Source: Myxocyprinus asiaticus
Lineage: Eukaryota; Chordata; Actinopteri; Cypriniformes; Catostomidae
DNA: 64,000 nt
Reading direction: 5' to 3'
Assembly (NCBI RefSeq): GCF_019703515.2
Contig: NC_059374.1
Coordinates: 15,226,245 to 15,290,244, forward strand
Below, piece after piece: positions 1 to 11,932 of the stretch. The notes below the pieces were generated by a model. It saw nothing but the letters and a program-made list of their open reading frames with translations. It was not told the origin of the DNA and did not search any database. Position 1 is the first letter of the stretch. Every line of letters starts with the position of its first letter. The position numbers and the translations under genes are program-made.

Positions 1-450
1 GCTACACGCCGCTTTGAACTCCACATGAAAAGTGTAGAAAATGTCTTGTTTTTCTCTGAGCATTGGCACTGTCCACGTAATGATTAGGGGTGTAAAAATG
101 CATTCCAATGGATTGATCTGACAAAGAAATTGAGATGCATCCATTACGGAAATTAAGAATCAATTATCATTACTTTATTGATACCCTATGTCATACAGAT
201 GTCGTCTCAGATTACACAAGCTTCCTGCCACAGGTGTAGAGCATGTGAGACTGAAGGGAAAAGGTGCACTTAGAAAGTAAAAAATTTCATGCTGGAAAGT
301 TCACCCCCTGCGAACCATAGGACAAGCGGGTAAATGGATGGATGGATGCTACCGAGTTCGCTTTCTGTGCCAATATGCATAAGTGTTTGCTTCCATTTGA
401 CCAAAGTAAGTTCGTTGTTGTTGCTTTCTTCTCCGATTATGAATGTTGTG
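1..450. other. AT-rich non-coding sequence
   Basis: No exon or complete element is visible. A stretch near 85-175 (GGGGTGTAAAAATGCATTCC and following ATC-rich text) resembles the ends of hAT-like fish repeats and has a relative near 8270-8400. Confidence 0.4.
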
Positions 451-599
451 TAGTGATGTCCGGTTCTTGAACGAATCGTTCTTTTGAGGCGATTCATGAT
501 GACGTAAAAGAACCACTGAATCAGTTTTTGAACCGGTTCATGGAAACTAACTTTCTGAAAGAACCGGTTCGCAAAAATGATTCGGACTTCCCATCACTA
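451..599. mobile_element. hAT-like MITE of 149 bp
   Basis: Starts TAGTGATGTCCGGTTC, and the reverse complement of its end starts TAGTGATGGGAAGTCC. The flanking octamers ATGTTGTG (443-450) and TTGTTGTG (600-607) match at 7 of 8 positions, as in an 8-bp hAT target duplication. There is no coding capacity. The interior is rich in GAACCGGTTC-type palindromes. Confidence 0.7.
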
Positions 600-1659
600 T
601 TGTTGTGTTTATATTGCTGTTATATCTCCATAAAATGTGTTACACAGTTTAACCACAAATAGAACTCTTTAGAAATAGATTCTCTTTATAGTGAATGCCA
701 CGGAATATAGTGAATAGGGAACTGAAGTGAACTTACCAGTTAGCTAAATGTGTGTTATAGATTACAGTCACCTGTGACTGGTAAATGCAGCAGCCACGAA
801 AAGATAAAAAAAAAATGATCTTGAGTGGTGTCTCATAAATGGAGCTGCAGCCTCCCTTGAGCCGCCTCTTTCCCTGTCCCAAAAGAACTCACGGTTACCA
901 CCATCCTGTGTAAAATACCTTTACAAGATACTAATAGATAATTTTTTAATCTATGACCCTGCTCGATTTAAACATGGATCTTATTTGCCTCCACACAGCA
1001 TATTTCATCTGTATTTGTTAGTGTAATAAATGTTAATGTTATTACATAACATTACGTTATCCTTTATTCATATCGGAAATCTATAATGGATGTAACATAC
1101 CTACAGTATGTGTACTAGGGCTGCACAATATGGAGGAAAAATGAGATATGCAATACGATAATCCTATGATGATGTCATCAGAGCGTGTGGAACATTGGAA
1201 CCCAACCGCCCAAATAAACGTACATTTATTGGAATAAAAATGGACCATCTTTCCCAGATATAACAAATCTAATTGTCTTTTGTTCCAAATTGCATATAGA
1301 CTGCATATAATATGTACAGTTTTACCAATAGATATGTAGCAAATATGAAAATTCTTGTTCAATTATTTGTATTTTTTTTTTATTTTTTTTTATAAAAAGC
1401 ATATGAATATAAAGTTGATTTCACCACATTGTGGGATTTCCTAACAATAATCTGTTATAAAAACTATTTATTTTTACACTGTAATTCAAGTTCATATTAA
1501 TTTTAAAATGAGTAAATTAAATGTAGGTCTTTTATTTTTAAACATGATGTCCAGAATCACATTTCGAACATTTTTATATAACGTTTGCATACATTTTGAT
1601 ACGCTCCATCATTTGAGTCAGATGTTGTTTTTTTGGAGAAACGTCCTGGTTACTTGCGT

Positions 1660-1850
1660 AACCTCCGTTCCCTATCTGTCACTCACTCGACGTTGTGTCG
1701 ATGTAGTGACACTAGGGGTCACTCTTGGGAGCCCGAAACACCTCTGGTCTTTGATAAAAGGCCACTGAAAATTGGCGAGTGGTATTTGCATGCCACTCCC
1801 CCGGACATACGGGTATAAAAGGAGCTGGTATGCAACCACTCATTCATGTT
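1660..1850 (-). repeat. DIRS terminal inverted repeat (3' end of element)
   Basis: Text such as CACTCGACGTTGTGTCGATG and TTGGCGAGTGGTATTTGCAT appears in reverse complement at 7352-7545. The repeat includes a TATAAAAGGAGC box near 1813 that may act as promoter sequence in the opposite terminal copy. Confidence 0.88.
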
Positions 1851-1942
1851 TTATGCTGAGGAGCCGAGACAAGGTCCGGCCATTTCAGCAGGTAGTTCAG
1901 CATTGTGGCAGGAGGGACACAATGTCTTGTTCCCTCCATCAG

Positions 1943-2030
1943 GGAACGGAGGTTACGCAAGTAACCAGGACGTTCCCTATCTGTCACTCACTCGACGTTG
2001 TGTCGATGAAGCGACACTAGGGTCCCTATA
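1943..2030 (-). repeat. DIRS internal complementary region
   Basis: 1943-1971 is the reverse complement of 1643-1673 (outermost left end). It is followed at once by a copy of the terminal sequence around GTTCCCTATCTGTCACTCAC. This joined arrangement is what DIRS replication models require as a template for a circular intermediate. Confidence 0.85.
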
Positions 2031-2780
2031 CAAAACACCGCAACTGGCTGAACTGTGTTACGTGAACTGGTGGTGTGTGATAGGCAGACGACTGTGTGCC
2101 TCATAGCCAGCGCACCAGGCTGACACGTAACCTCCCCCAACATAGTTATGAGTGTCGAATGGCCCTTTGGGGACAAGTCGACTACCCAAAAGATAGAGAC
2201 AGACTAACCCAGTCGTGGCCTCTTTTCCCCTTCTTTTTTTCCACTCCCTAAAAAACAAGGGGGATTATCTGACTGGGCCGCCAGGTCTATTAGGGGGTGT
2301 CCCTCCCAAGGGGAGGACACCGCGGAGACCACACCTCACCCAAAGAGAGGGGGGGATATTTAAGTGGAAAAATACATCACATGGTCTTGCCGACCATGTG
2401 GAGAGTCTCATGGTAGATCCTACCCAAAGGGGGAGGAGTTACTACAAACATGGAGACTGTGGCAGAGGGGGCTCTGCCCAAGGAAGAAGCAGTTTGCCAA
2501 CAGGGAAACGAATTAGCGGAAGATATACATCGCATGGGGTTACCTTACAGGGAACCGCCACATGCGGAGCACCTACCCCAGAACAGGGCTCTTAATTAGC
2601 ATGTGTACTGGGCCGGCAGTGAGTCTCTCCAAAAACTCGACTTCCACAGGGCTCGGAGGAAGTCAACCAGGGAACATAGTTTGTGAACACTACTGGGAAT
2701 TAATGGCGCACGTCTTCAGCTCAGAGAAGGTGAAAGGCGCTATGTGCAAGCGATACACCCGGCCGGCTATCCCGGGCTTA
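2031..2780 (-). other. Non-coding 3' region of the DIRS element
   Basis: Between the recombinase C-terminus and the internal complementary region I see no conserved reading frame. The text (repeated GGGGAGGACACCGCGGAGAC-type G-rich blocks) recurs in the second DIRS copy near 43980-44346, so it belongs to the element. Confidence 0.6.
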
Positions 2781-3758
2781 TCTGCATGTATTGCGTGCCA
2801 CTACCTGGGATGAAACCGGTTCCACCTGGAGGTTGTAGAACCTTGCAAAGGTGTTGGGTGTTGCCCAGCCCGCTGCTCTGCAAATGTCTGTTAGAGAGGC
2901 ACCCCTGGCCAGGGCCCAGGAGGCCGCTACACCCCTGGTAGAACGGGCTCATAGCCCTACCGGGGGCGGCACGTCCTGGGCGTGATATGCCATAGCTATG
3001 GCATCAATGAGCCAGTGGGTGATCCTCTGCTTGGAGACAGCGCTTCCTTTCCGCAGTGCACCAAAGCAGACAAAGAGCTGCTCAGAGATCCTATAGCTCT
3101 GCGTGCGATCCAAATACATGCGTAAAGCGCGCACCGGACACAGCAACGACAGGGCAGTGTTAGAGTAAACTTCCTGAGGCAGTGCTCGCAGGTTAACCAC
3201 CTGGTCCCTAAAAGGGGTCGTGGGAACCTTGGGCACATAGCCCGGTCGGGGTCTCAAGATCACGTGAGAGTAGCCCGGACCGAACTCCAGGCATGTTTCG
3301 CTGACAGAGAACACTTGCAGGTCTCCTACCCTCTTGATGGAAGTGAGCGCAGTCAGGAGGGCAGTCTTCAAGGAGAGTGCCTTAAGCTCAGCTGATTGCA
3401 AAGGCTCAAAGGGGGCTCTCTGTAGACCCTGAATAACTACAGAGAGGTCCCATGAGGGAACGAGGTGCGGTCTGGAGGGGTTCAGCCTCCCGGCGCCTCT
3501 CAGGAACCTGATGATCAGGTCGTGCTTCCCAAAGGATTTACTGTCCACTGTGTCGTGGTGTGCTGCTATAGCAGCAACATACACCTTCAAGGTGGAAGGG
3601 GACAGCCGCTGCAGGAAGGAAAGCACCAATCCGACTGCACATCTCTGGGGGTCTTCCTGTCGGGAAGAACACCACTTAGCAAACAGATGCCACTTAAAGG
3701 CATACAGGTGCCTCCTAGAGGGGGCCCTAGCCTGAGTGATCGTGTCTAGGTCTTCCAT
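2780..3758 (-). pseudogene. DIRS tyrosine recombinase, C-terminus after a premature stop
   Basis: The open part (3758 down to 2949) starts MEDLDTITQARAPSRRHLYA and carries the family features YVAAIAAHHD, an arginine in TSIKRVGDLQ (catalytic Arg region) and RITHWLIDAI (catalytic His region). It stops at a TGA after PPPVGL. Reading on in the same frame gives LTDICRAAGWATPNTFARFY, which includes the expected nucleophilic tyrosine at about 2848. So a single nonsense change separates the active-site Tyr from the rest. Role: it integrates the circular DIRS DNA in place of a DDE integrase. Confidence 0.85.
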
Positions 3759-3799
3759 GTCCCATCCAGGGGCCAGTCATGGAGATTCCAGAGGTCTGG

Positions 3800-4396
3800 T
3801 CACGAGTGCCAGATGGTGCGCCGTCCCTGAGAAAGAAGGTCCTTCCTCAGGGAAATTTGCCGGGGGGCTGTCGCGAGGAGCGTGAGGTCCGAGAACCATG
3901 TCTGGGTGGGCCAGTATAGGTCAGGAGGCCAGCTGTGTACCAGCGCGTCTATGTCGAGAGGTGCCTCGGTCAGGGAGTACCAGAGTGGGCAGTGGGAGGA
4001 TTCTTGGGGGGCAAACAGGTCTACCTGTGCCTGTCCGAATCGACTCCAAATCAGCTGGACCACCTGAGGGCGGAGTCTCCACTCTCCCCTGAGGGTAACC
4101 TGCCGTGACAGTGCGTCCGCTGTAGTGTTGAGGTCGCCCGGGATGTGAGTGGCTCGCAGCGACTTGAAGTGCTGCTGACTCCAGAGGAGGAGATGCCGGG
4201 CAAGTTGTGACATACAATGAGAGCACAGACCACCTTGGTGGTTGACATATGCTACTGTTGCCGTGTTGTCTGTCCGAACTAACACGTGCTTGTCTGGATC
4301 AACGGCTGGAACCTCCGCGGGGCGAGCAGCATTGCCAACAACTCGAGGCAGTTGATGTGCCAACGCAGATGCAGGCCCATCCATAAGCCGGCACAC
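3800..4396 (-). pseudogene. DIRS RNase H domain and downstream region
   Basis: Contains VLVRTDNTATVAYVNHQGG and NTTADALSR, the RNase H core with its DN and DA acidic residues, then GEWRLRPQVVQLIWSRFG and VDLFAPQESSHCPLW, typical of the DIRS RNase H to methyltransferase-like region. The frame differs from the RT frame upstream, so the pol ORF is broken between 4396 and 4464. Confidence 0.82.
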
Positions 4397-4463
4397 AGTG
4401 CCCCAGCCCGTTTTGGAGGCATCTGTCGTGACCTCGACCCGTCTGAAGAAACGAGAGATCGGT

Positions 4464-5556
4464 TCAAGGGCTGAAGAGACGGTGACAGACCGACGTGATG
4501 ACCACGCGATGTGTCCCGCAGCGCCATGCCCATCTTGGGACTCGAGTCTGAAGCCAGTGCTGAAGCGGTCTCATATGCATCAACCCAAGTGGGGTGGCCA
4601 CCGCTGAGGATGCCATATGCCCCAGGAGCCTTTGAAAGAGTTTCAGTGGAACCGCTGTTTTCTGTTTGAATGCCTTCAAACAGGCCAGCACTGACTGTGC
4701 ACACTCGTTTGTGAGGCGCATTGTCAAAGAGAATGAGTCCAATTCCAAACTGAAAAAAGAGATGCTCTGAACCGGGAGGTTGCTCTTTTCCCAGCTGGCC
4801 TGAAGCCCTAATCGGCTGAGATGCGAGAGCACCAAGACCCTGTGTGCACATAACATGTCCCAAGAGTGAGCTAGGATTAGCCAATCGTCGAGATAGTTGA
4901 GAATGCAAATGCCCACTTCCCTTAATGGGCTAAGGGCTGCCTCTGCGACCTTCGTGAAGATGCAAGGGAACAAGGACAGGCCGAAAGGGAGGACCTTGCA
5001 CTGATACGCCTGACCCTCAAATGCAAACCGCAGGAAGGGTCTGTGTCGAGGTAGAATCGAGACGTGAAAGTACGCGTCCTTCAGGTCTACCGCTGCGAAC
5101 CAATCTTGATGCCGGACGCTCGCCAGAATATGTTTTTGCGTCAGCATCTTGAACGGGAGTCTATGTAAAGCCCGGTTCAGTACTCGCAGGTCCAAGATTT
5201 TGACGCAACCCACCATCTTTTTACGGTACGATGAAGTAGGGGCTGTAAAACCCCTTCTTCATCTCGGCCAGAGGGACAGGTTCTATTGTACCCTTCCATA
5301 GGAGGGTAGCGATCTCCACGTGCAAGGTAGCAGAGTTTTCGTCCTTCACCAAGGTGAAGTGGATACCGCTGAACCTGGGCGGATGCCTGGTGAACTGAAT
5401 TGCGTAGCCGAGACGGACGGTCCGGACGAGCCATCGCGACGGATTGGAAAGCGCAAGCCACACATCCAAGTTCCGCGTAAGGGGGACCAAAGGGAAAACA
5501 TCATCGGACATACCGGCAGGTGGGGCCTCGTGCCGGGGTGGAGCTCGAGGTGCCAC
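4464..5556 (-). pseudogene. DIRS reverse transcriptase (frameshifted)
   Basis: The N-terminal part (5556-5221) reads to FYSPYFIVP. The rest (5216-4464) continues in another frame with ILDLRVLNRAL, WFAAVDLKDAYFHVSILPRH, VLPFGLSLFPCIFTKV and the catalytic NYLDDWLIL (YLDDW codons at 4881-4895). The frameshift lies near 5217-5221, where a KKDGG-type motif would be expected. The catalytic residues themselves are intact. Reverse transcription of the element's RNA is its role. Confidence 0.85.
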
Positions 5557-5977
5557 ACCATATCATGGCCGTGCTGAGTCTAGGGACATCGAGGCACTTA
5601 CCTGGCTCCTTGTGACCACTCCCGGAACAGCCTGGGATGGGGGAGGAGAAGGCCTGTCCTCACAACCCATGGAGACTATCACATCGGGGGAGGATGTGTG
5701 CCACAGCTGGGCACGCAGGGGCAGGGAGACTGCCGCTGGAGCGCACATCCTGCAAGGAAAAACCCGTGGACAGTGGTCATGGTGACGAACGTGCACACTG
5801 GGTATGTGACCCAGGGAAGGAGGAAACCGCTCTTTTGCTGAACTGTTGGGTACCGCAGCCACTTGGGCATGCGGTGAAATCAAATAAAAATACAACAAAA
5901 GATTCTCCACCAGGGGATGGAGTGGTCTTACTACCAGCTCCAATGCAGTGGGTTTTGTCAACCCTGGGTCGCCCGTC

Positions 5978-7120
5978 TCAGGGGTGCTTTGACGACCTTC
6001 GTGGGTTCTTAGCGGCCGGCCGTGAGACTGGTGGCGTCTGCTTCCTGCGGTGGGCTCCATGCCGGGGCCGGGCTGAAGGGGCGGGCTGTGGTGGAGCCGG
6101 TGCAGTCACCACAGGGGGATGCCCTTGGCAACGAGCAGACGGGGTGCGGGATATTGAGCCGCACTGGGGCAGGACATGCCGGATAGCCTCCGTCTGCTGC
6201 TTCACCTTCGAGAACTGCTGGGCAAAGTCCTCGACGGTGTTGCCAAATAGGCCAGCCTGGGAGATGGGGGCAGTAAGGAACCGTGTCTTGTCGGCCTCAC
6301 CCAACTCGACCAGGTTGAGCCAAAGGTGGTGCTCCTGGACCACTAATGTGGACATCGTCCGCCCGAGAGACCGCGCTGTGACCTTCGTCACTCGGAGAGC
6401 GAGGTTGGTCACCGAGCGCAGTTCCTGCATCAGATCTGGGGCAGAACTACCCTTGTGCAGTTCTTTTAGCGCCTTGGCTTGGTGGACCTGCAGGAGAGCC
6501 ATGGCGTGCAGGGCAGAGGCGGCTTGTCCAGCAGCGCTGTAGGCTTTGGCCGTCAGGGACGACGTGAACCTACTGGGCTTGAACGGGAGCTTTGGGCGTC
6601 CGCGCCAGGTGGCGGCGCTCTGCGGGCATAGGTGATTTTAAATTAAAAGTGAGCGCCGAATCGCCGTATAGCCCCTGGCCACCCCGCCTTCGAGGGTAGT
6701 GAGGGCAGGGGAATTGAGAAATCGGGACCAGGCAGTAAAAGGTGCCTCCCACGATTTTGTCAGCTCATCGTGCACTTTCAGGAAGAAAGGCACTGGAGTG
6801 GGGCGTGGCTGTTTTGAGCAGGGTTCAGGGGAGAGCGGAGGGTTCCACTCTAGCCCGACGCTCGCGGCCGCCCGGGAAAGCATGTCCGTCATCTCTGCAT
6901 CAGCCTGTGACTGGGCAATCGACCCCGAAGGGGGGAGGCCAGCTGAGGCTTCTGTCTTACTAAAGCAAGCTGTGATCGCAACGTTGCCATGGTCATGTGC
7001 TCACAGTGAGAACATGAACCATCCACAAACTCTGCCTCCGTGTGGGTCGCGTCCAGACACGAAAGACAGCGATCATGACCGTCTGAAGTTGAGAGGTAAC
7101 GACCGCAACCGGGAATAACA
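5978..7120 (-). pseudogene. DIRS gag-like ORF1 (interrupted)
   Basis: The frame from about 6892 to 5978 is continuous except for a TAA at 6638-6640. It carries FFLKVHDELTKSWEAPFTAW, HAMALLQVHQAKALKELHKG and a proline-rich end, as in fish DIRS ORF1 proteins. Upstream near 6990-7080 a Cys-rich part (CLSCLDATHTE, CSHCEHMTM) has two C-x2-C pairs. It belongs to the same protein but is shifted out of frame before 6892. Likely nucleocapsid function. Confidence 0.72.
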
Positions 7121-7351
7121 AATCAGAAAGGCATCTTTAAAAAGACACGTCTTTAAAAAGACGTTCCATGTGTGCCGCTCTTTTAGAGAAATATACTCTT
7201 TCAGAAAAATATACTCTCTTTTTTCTGCCGAAGCACCCAGGGGCGTTCTCTGCAGTGCACCAGTGAGAAGCCGCTGAAATGCGCTGTCAGATCCAGCAGA
7301 GGTGAATGAACAGTCGTGAGATTTCAGCTCAATGAGCATGACCGTTCGGCT

Positions 7352-7545
7352 CCGAAGAGAAAATCTGAATGAGTGGTTGCATACCAGCTCCTTTTATACC
7401 TGTATGTCCAGGGGAGTGGCATGCAAATACCACTCGCCAATTTTCATTGGCCTTTTATCAAAGACCAGAGGTGTTTCGGGTTCCCAAGAGTGACCCCTAG
7501 TGTCACTACATTGACACAACGTCGAGTGAGTGACAGATAGGGAAC
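7352..7545 (-). repeat. DIRS terminal inverted repeat (5' end of element)
   Basis: Inverted copy of 1660-1850, ending GACAGATAGGGAAC at 7545. On the minus strand it leads into gag and probably contains the element promoter, including a TATAAAAGGAGC motif. Confidence 0.87.
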
Positions 7546-9564
7546 TATTTTATTCTCAGCTTTCAAATTATGTTCCTTTTATTTCTAAATTTAAACAATA
7601 ATTGTTGTATTTATACTTTTTAATGGTGCGTGTGAGATGGTGTGACAGATTGCTGTAGCTGCCCATTCAAACAGAGCAGGACACAACGCTCTCTCTCCAA
7701 TTTATAGCACAAAAAATAAAAATAAATAAATAAAAATTAATTAACATCTGAGGTTATGTTGAAAAATACAGCACAACTTACTGAAATGTGTCTTTTCTCA
7801 TGTAATCGCCCAGTCTGTTAATGTTGAAATGACAATGGAGAAAATAAATGGGGAATATCTCGATCCCTGGAGCACTCACGGGATCAGCGCATATTCACAC
7901 TGCACACACATAGACCAAGTGACATTCGTGCGCCCATTCTATTCTCTGCTATCTGCCTCGCCTTGAACATTACTGTATTAAAATCACTCTGTTATGGCAA
8001 GCCCTCGCGATATGCATATCATGGTACATTTTCGATATTTTGATAAGTTCTATATGTCGTGCAGCCACAGTAACATATTCATATCTATAATGCATGTAAC
8101 ATTATATTTCTGTTTATATTGTATATACAGCCACATATATAAGCCAAACCTCCTTGGTGGTAAATGCATCTGTGACTCTAGTGCTCAAGTCTGGTGCATG
8201 TCTGTACTGTCTAAATTAAGAAAGTTTAGTAAAAACTTTGAATCTTTTTGCAGAATAGATTTTTTTTTTTTAAATGAATCGCTGTAAAATAATCGAATCG
8301 AGACCAATTTAATGATTTCACCATGCTTCATAATCATTAGGTAAAGAATAGCAATCGAATCGTATTCAGACCAAATATTTATACCTCATCCGAATTGTCT
8401 CATATAGCCTGGTTTATACTTGACATGTACCCTTGTTCGCGAGGGTTCCTGCACACAAAGTGATGTTACTGTGGCTGTCCCCTGGCCTATGCAAAGCTAA
8501 ATTTCATACAGTCGTGCACATGCCAATTTTAGGAAACACAAAACAACGCAGAGGAAATGCTGATGCTCCACTCCAGTGAGTCATGTGAATGCAGCTTTTC
8601 ACAGGTCCCACTCCCATCTATATCACTTGATCATTGACGGAATGACTGTTGTGTTTGTTTGTGGTGTGTGCATCAGTGTAATGTCCCTGGACACATAAAG
8701 GTTCCGCCCTATTCCAGTGAGTGTTTAGAGCTCACATGGAACTGAATAAAATGTCAATCTAATGTCATGTTGGTAAATGCGTTAAACATTATTAATTAAC
8801 TGCATGCGTTAAATTGGACAGCCCTGTTGTCCATTTTTACATGCATTTCATGTTGAATAATTTAGAGGTGTACGATTGTGCTGCTGCAGTTTTGAATAAT
8901 TGGCACCTACAAGAGTGATAACTTCATTAATGACATTATACTTTCTGCTATTAATCCAGTTTTTATCGGAGGAAAATCTGATTAGTTGAGAAGAGATTTT
9001 GAACATTCCCCAAGTTCTTTAACAACATTTCTTTAAAGATAAACTTGATAACAAGTGTGATTAAGCCTATGATATGAAACTTTGATATGTAAAGCTTTAA
9101 AGCAATGCTTCACCGAAAACTGTAAATTCTGTCATCATTTACTTAACCTCGTGTCTTTCCAAACCCATATTACTTTCTTTCTTCTGAGTAAAACAAATGG
9201 AGATTTTTAAAGAAATTGTTCTGAATGCTGATTTGAATACAATATCAGTTGATAGTGACTCACTTTAAAGTTTAAAAAAAGCACACAAAATTGTTATAAA
9301 AGTAGGCCATGCGACTTGTGCATGATTTTCCAAGTTTTCGGAAGCATTACGATCACTTTGTGAGAGTGCTGACCCATTACCAGCTCATACTGCAAATTCC
9401 TGCTCTAAAATCCATAAGGTACATTTTATCATAAAGCCCAGGGACCAACCAGGTCAGTTTAAAGAGGTCACAGTGGGCCTACACACAGTAGTATTAAACT
9501 TTGATTGCGTCTGAGGCAAAAAAAAAAACAAAAAAAAATTATATATATATATATATACACACAC

Positions 9565-9616
<52 letters not shown>

Positions 9617-10200
9617 ACATTTGTTTTTTGTTCTTTTTTTTTTTTTTAACTCGCAGCTTTTACTGAGAAAGAAACAATGTAGTCACTAAATATTAAATAT
9701 AATCATAAATATTTGCTTGGTTTTCTCTAAAGCGTTCATGAATTTGTTGTTGATCATTAGATGTGATGTTGGTACCTTGGAAGCAGGTCTGAAACCAGTT
9801 TCTTTAGGAGCTACAATCATACACAAAACACTGTCTGTTAAGTCGTTGACTGACTGGACAGCAAGGCAGCTGTCTTAGGTTTCGGACACAGCCAGTGTGT
9901 CTTCATAGAAAAATTAAGTCACATATTTAACTATTCAAGTTAATATCATTTCTGGCCCTGGTTCAGTCCTCATAAGGTTAAAGCTCTACCAACAGGGATA
10001 AACGTGTGTATGCACAGAGGAAAAGATTACATGCTTCCTATTTCTGTAACGCAAAGCTCTTTAGCTGACTTAGCACTGCCGTGTAAGTGCTTCTGACTGA
10101 AGTAGCGGACAAACATTAGTGTATGTGTGTGTGTTTATTCGCAGAAAGATGCAGCTTAAGATCATTTACTTCCTCTCCAGGTATCACCAGGGTTGAAGTG
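7546..10200. other. AT-rich intergenic DNA with repeat fragments
   Basis: Holds the right part of the hAT-like repeat (to 8066), an ATCGAATCG-type fragment (8270-8390), a fragment ending GGACAGCCCTG (8750-8825) related to text at 37740-37815, and part of a CACC-AAAA type MITE (9095-9260). It also holds an A-run/(TA)n/(TG)n microsatellite cluster at 9518-9611. I see no exon. Confidence 0.5.
9538..9611. repeat. (TA)n-(TG)n microsatellite
   Basis: About 20 bases of TA followed, after a short spacer, by about 40 bases of TG. Open frames over it are artefacts. Confidence 0.95.
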
Positions 10201-10271
10201 GTATGTTGACGTACTCTGCATAGGACTAACTGAAGGACAACACAAAGAAAAACATCAAACAGACATTCAAA

Positions 10272-10325
10272 ATGCTGGTGACAATGCTAACAGCCATTTA
10301 CATGATGGTGAGAGTTGCTGAACAG
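10272..10325 (+). CDS. PCP4-like gene, coding exon 1 (hydrophobic N-terminus)
   Basis: The ATG at 10272 opens MLVTMLTAIYMMVRVAEQ and is followed by a GTAAGG donor, phase 0. An in-frame TAA lies about 45 bases upstream in the same sequence, so this is the first possible start in the exon. The residues are hydrophobic enough for a signal peptide or anchor, but short. The exon is assigned to the downstream exons because frame, phase and the intron signals all fit. That link needs a transcript; the N-terminal exon is the weakest part of the gene model. Confidence 0.55.
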
Positions 10326-10522
10326 GTAAGGCAACACATTAGATTAGATCTTTGTGCAGTAGACACCATTCGTCAACATACCAGACTACAGACATTCAAT
10401 TGGTTGAGAGGCTTGTCATTGCGTCATATGCCAGACAAAAATGCTAGATAGAGACAAATATGATGAGAGAGGACTGTTTGGCCCTCTTACCACAGAGGAT
10501 AATATCACAATAAAGAGACTTA

Positions 10523-11793
10523 GGGTGGTTTCACATATAGTATGTTTTAAGTGAACCAAACCCAGTTTGGTTAAAGTGAACCAGAAAGGGAACCAGCCGC
10601 AAATGACCTCAGTGCTTTTGGTGTTCACAATGTAAGTGGACTTAAAAGAGGACCCAGTTTCTTTTTTGATCCTCTTCACATTATTGCGGTCTCAGACACC
10701 TTGTTGTTCACACCACAACTCCATAAGAACTCAGACCCCATTGCAGCTAGGGCTGTCATGATTATGAAATTTGGCTTTTTTGATACAGTAAGCAATTGTC
10801 ATACAAATTTTCATACTTCTTAAGGTTCACGTATGCTTAATACAGATAGGCCTACACATTTAGTAATTTATTGATGTTTAACTTGAAATCATAAAATTAA
10901 ATGGGGCTATATGATTACTTTTAAGGCTTTAAAGAATATGTAATTTTTCATTAATAAATATTTTATGTTATATCATTTATGAAACCCAGACAACACTGGT
11001 ATTTATATAACATTATGCAATAGTAATAATTTATACTGTGTTTCTGTCCTAAGTTCTTCACTCTCTCGCGTTATGTTAAAGCTCTCTGATAAAACCTACA
11101 AGCCCTTATTTTGCATGAAGGAAAACATTTGAAATTCTATGTGCATTTGAAAATATGTTTCTTTATCTATCATCTCGAGTAATGGAGCAAGCAGGCATCT
11201 TTTCCTGCGTGTCATTTACATTGTGTGTATGAGCCAAGAACACTTGCCATTGTGCAAATAAAATTAAAATTAAACTATAAAAATTTGTATTTTCGTGGGA
11301 GTTTGGCATGAACCTCCGTAGACGGTACACCCATCAGAGCACTTAAAGTGGTTCATCTTAACATGCTGCTCTGCTCTGAATGTGGCCGGTCCGTTCATTT
11401 TAGGTGCTCAAATAATACAAGAACAGAATATGAGACACAAAAACATGTCATGATAATCATGGTATATCTATATTTGCTTAAAATTCCCATATGTGGACAG
11501 TAAATTGTGACTGGAATATGAAGTATGTAATGCAGCTATGTGGCAAACCACGAGGTACTTATATCATAAAATGCAAAGCAGACAGGTACCTCTTCGCTTT
11601 CACATTGCACAAATCAATCGAACCACAAAAGGACCCACAAAGGAACCGTACTCAGACCACCTCCTGAGGTGGTCTGAGGACAGTTTGCTTTTGGGTCCTT
11701 TTAGGGGGGTCTGAGACCACTTGGGTTGTTCACATATACACGTTATACCACTAGCACTTGGAGTGCTCATACGAACTAGGTGTGAAAACGCCC
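10523..11793. mobile_element. Harbinger-like MITE, 1.27 kb
   Basis: The ends GGGTGGTTTCACA (10523) and TGTGAAAACGCCC (11793) are imperfect inverted repeats flanked by TTA on both sides (10520-10522, 11794-11796), as with PIF/Harbinger insertions. The subterminal text about (non-)expanded GAACC/GGTCC blocks is also partly inverted. No transposase frame is visible. It lies in intron 1 of the PCP4-like gene. A second, AT-rich repeat starting TAGGGCTGTCATGATTATG (10748) is inside. Confidence 0.6.
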
Positions 11794-11892
11794 TTAATGG
11801 ACAAATGTTTTTCTCGTCAAGCAAACAGACAGTTCCTGTAAATTTTGAAGCTTTCTAAAACACATGGAAAGAAGTAGAATATAGTAGAATAT

Positions 11893-11932
11893 ATCTATAT
11901 ATATAGATAGATAGATAGATAGATAGATAGAT
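11893..11932. repeat. (TAGA)n microsatellite
   Basis: Tandem TAGA units after a short TA-rich run. Confidence 0.9.

Larger units (their letters stand above)
1643..7545 (-). mobile_element. DIRS-type tyrosine-recombinase retrotransposon, near full length
   Basis: About 5.9 kb reading gag, RT/RNase H, then tyrosine recombinase on the minus strand. The termini are inverted repeats (1660-1850 against 7352-7545). An internal complementary region at 1943-2030 is the reverse complement of the outer left end (1643-1673) joined to text copying the other terminus. This is the DIRS hallmark used for circular-junction integration, and no target duplication is expected. The coding regions carry a few lesions (a stop in gag, a frameshift in RT, a stop near the recombinase C-terminus), so this copy is probably inactive but fairly young. 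Confidence 0.9.
1116..8066. mobile_element. hAT-like repeat split by the DIRS element
   Basis: The left end TAGGGCTGCACAATATGG (1116) is matched in inverted orientation by the text ending at 8066 (ATATGTCGTGCAGCC), a terminus common in fish hAT-like MITEs. Without the DIRS insertion (1643-7545) the repeat would be about 1.05 kb. No clean target duplication is seen. Instead, a longer direct repeat (TATAATGNATGTAACAT, near 1083-1099 and 8088-8104) flanks it. Confidence 0.45.

Noticed and set aside
2949..3758. Tyrosine recombinase as a phage or integron integrase
   Set aside because: The neighbouring RT, RNase H, inverted ends and internal complementary region place it in a DIRS retroelement; there is no attachment site or cassette.
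5637..6542. Long plus-strand open frame of 301 codons
   Set aside because: It is antisense to the DIRS gag-like frame and has no recognisable motif; the minus-strand reading matches a known family.
9501..9689. Open frames over microsatellites (also 20510-20821, 49599-49940, 62260-62454)
   Set aside because: Repeating Cys-Val or Thr-His codons come from (TG)n or (CA)n tracts and are not genes.
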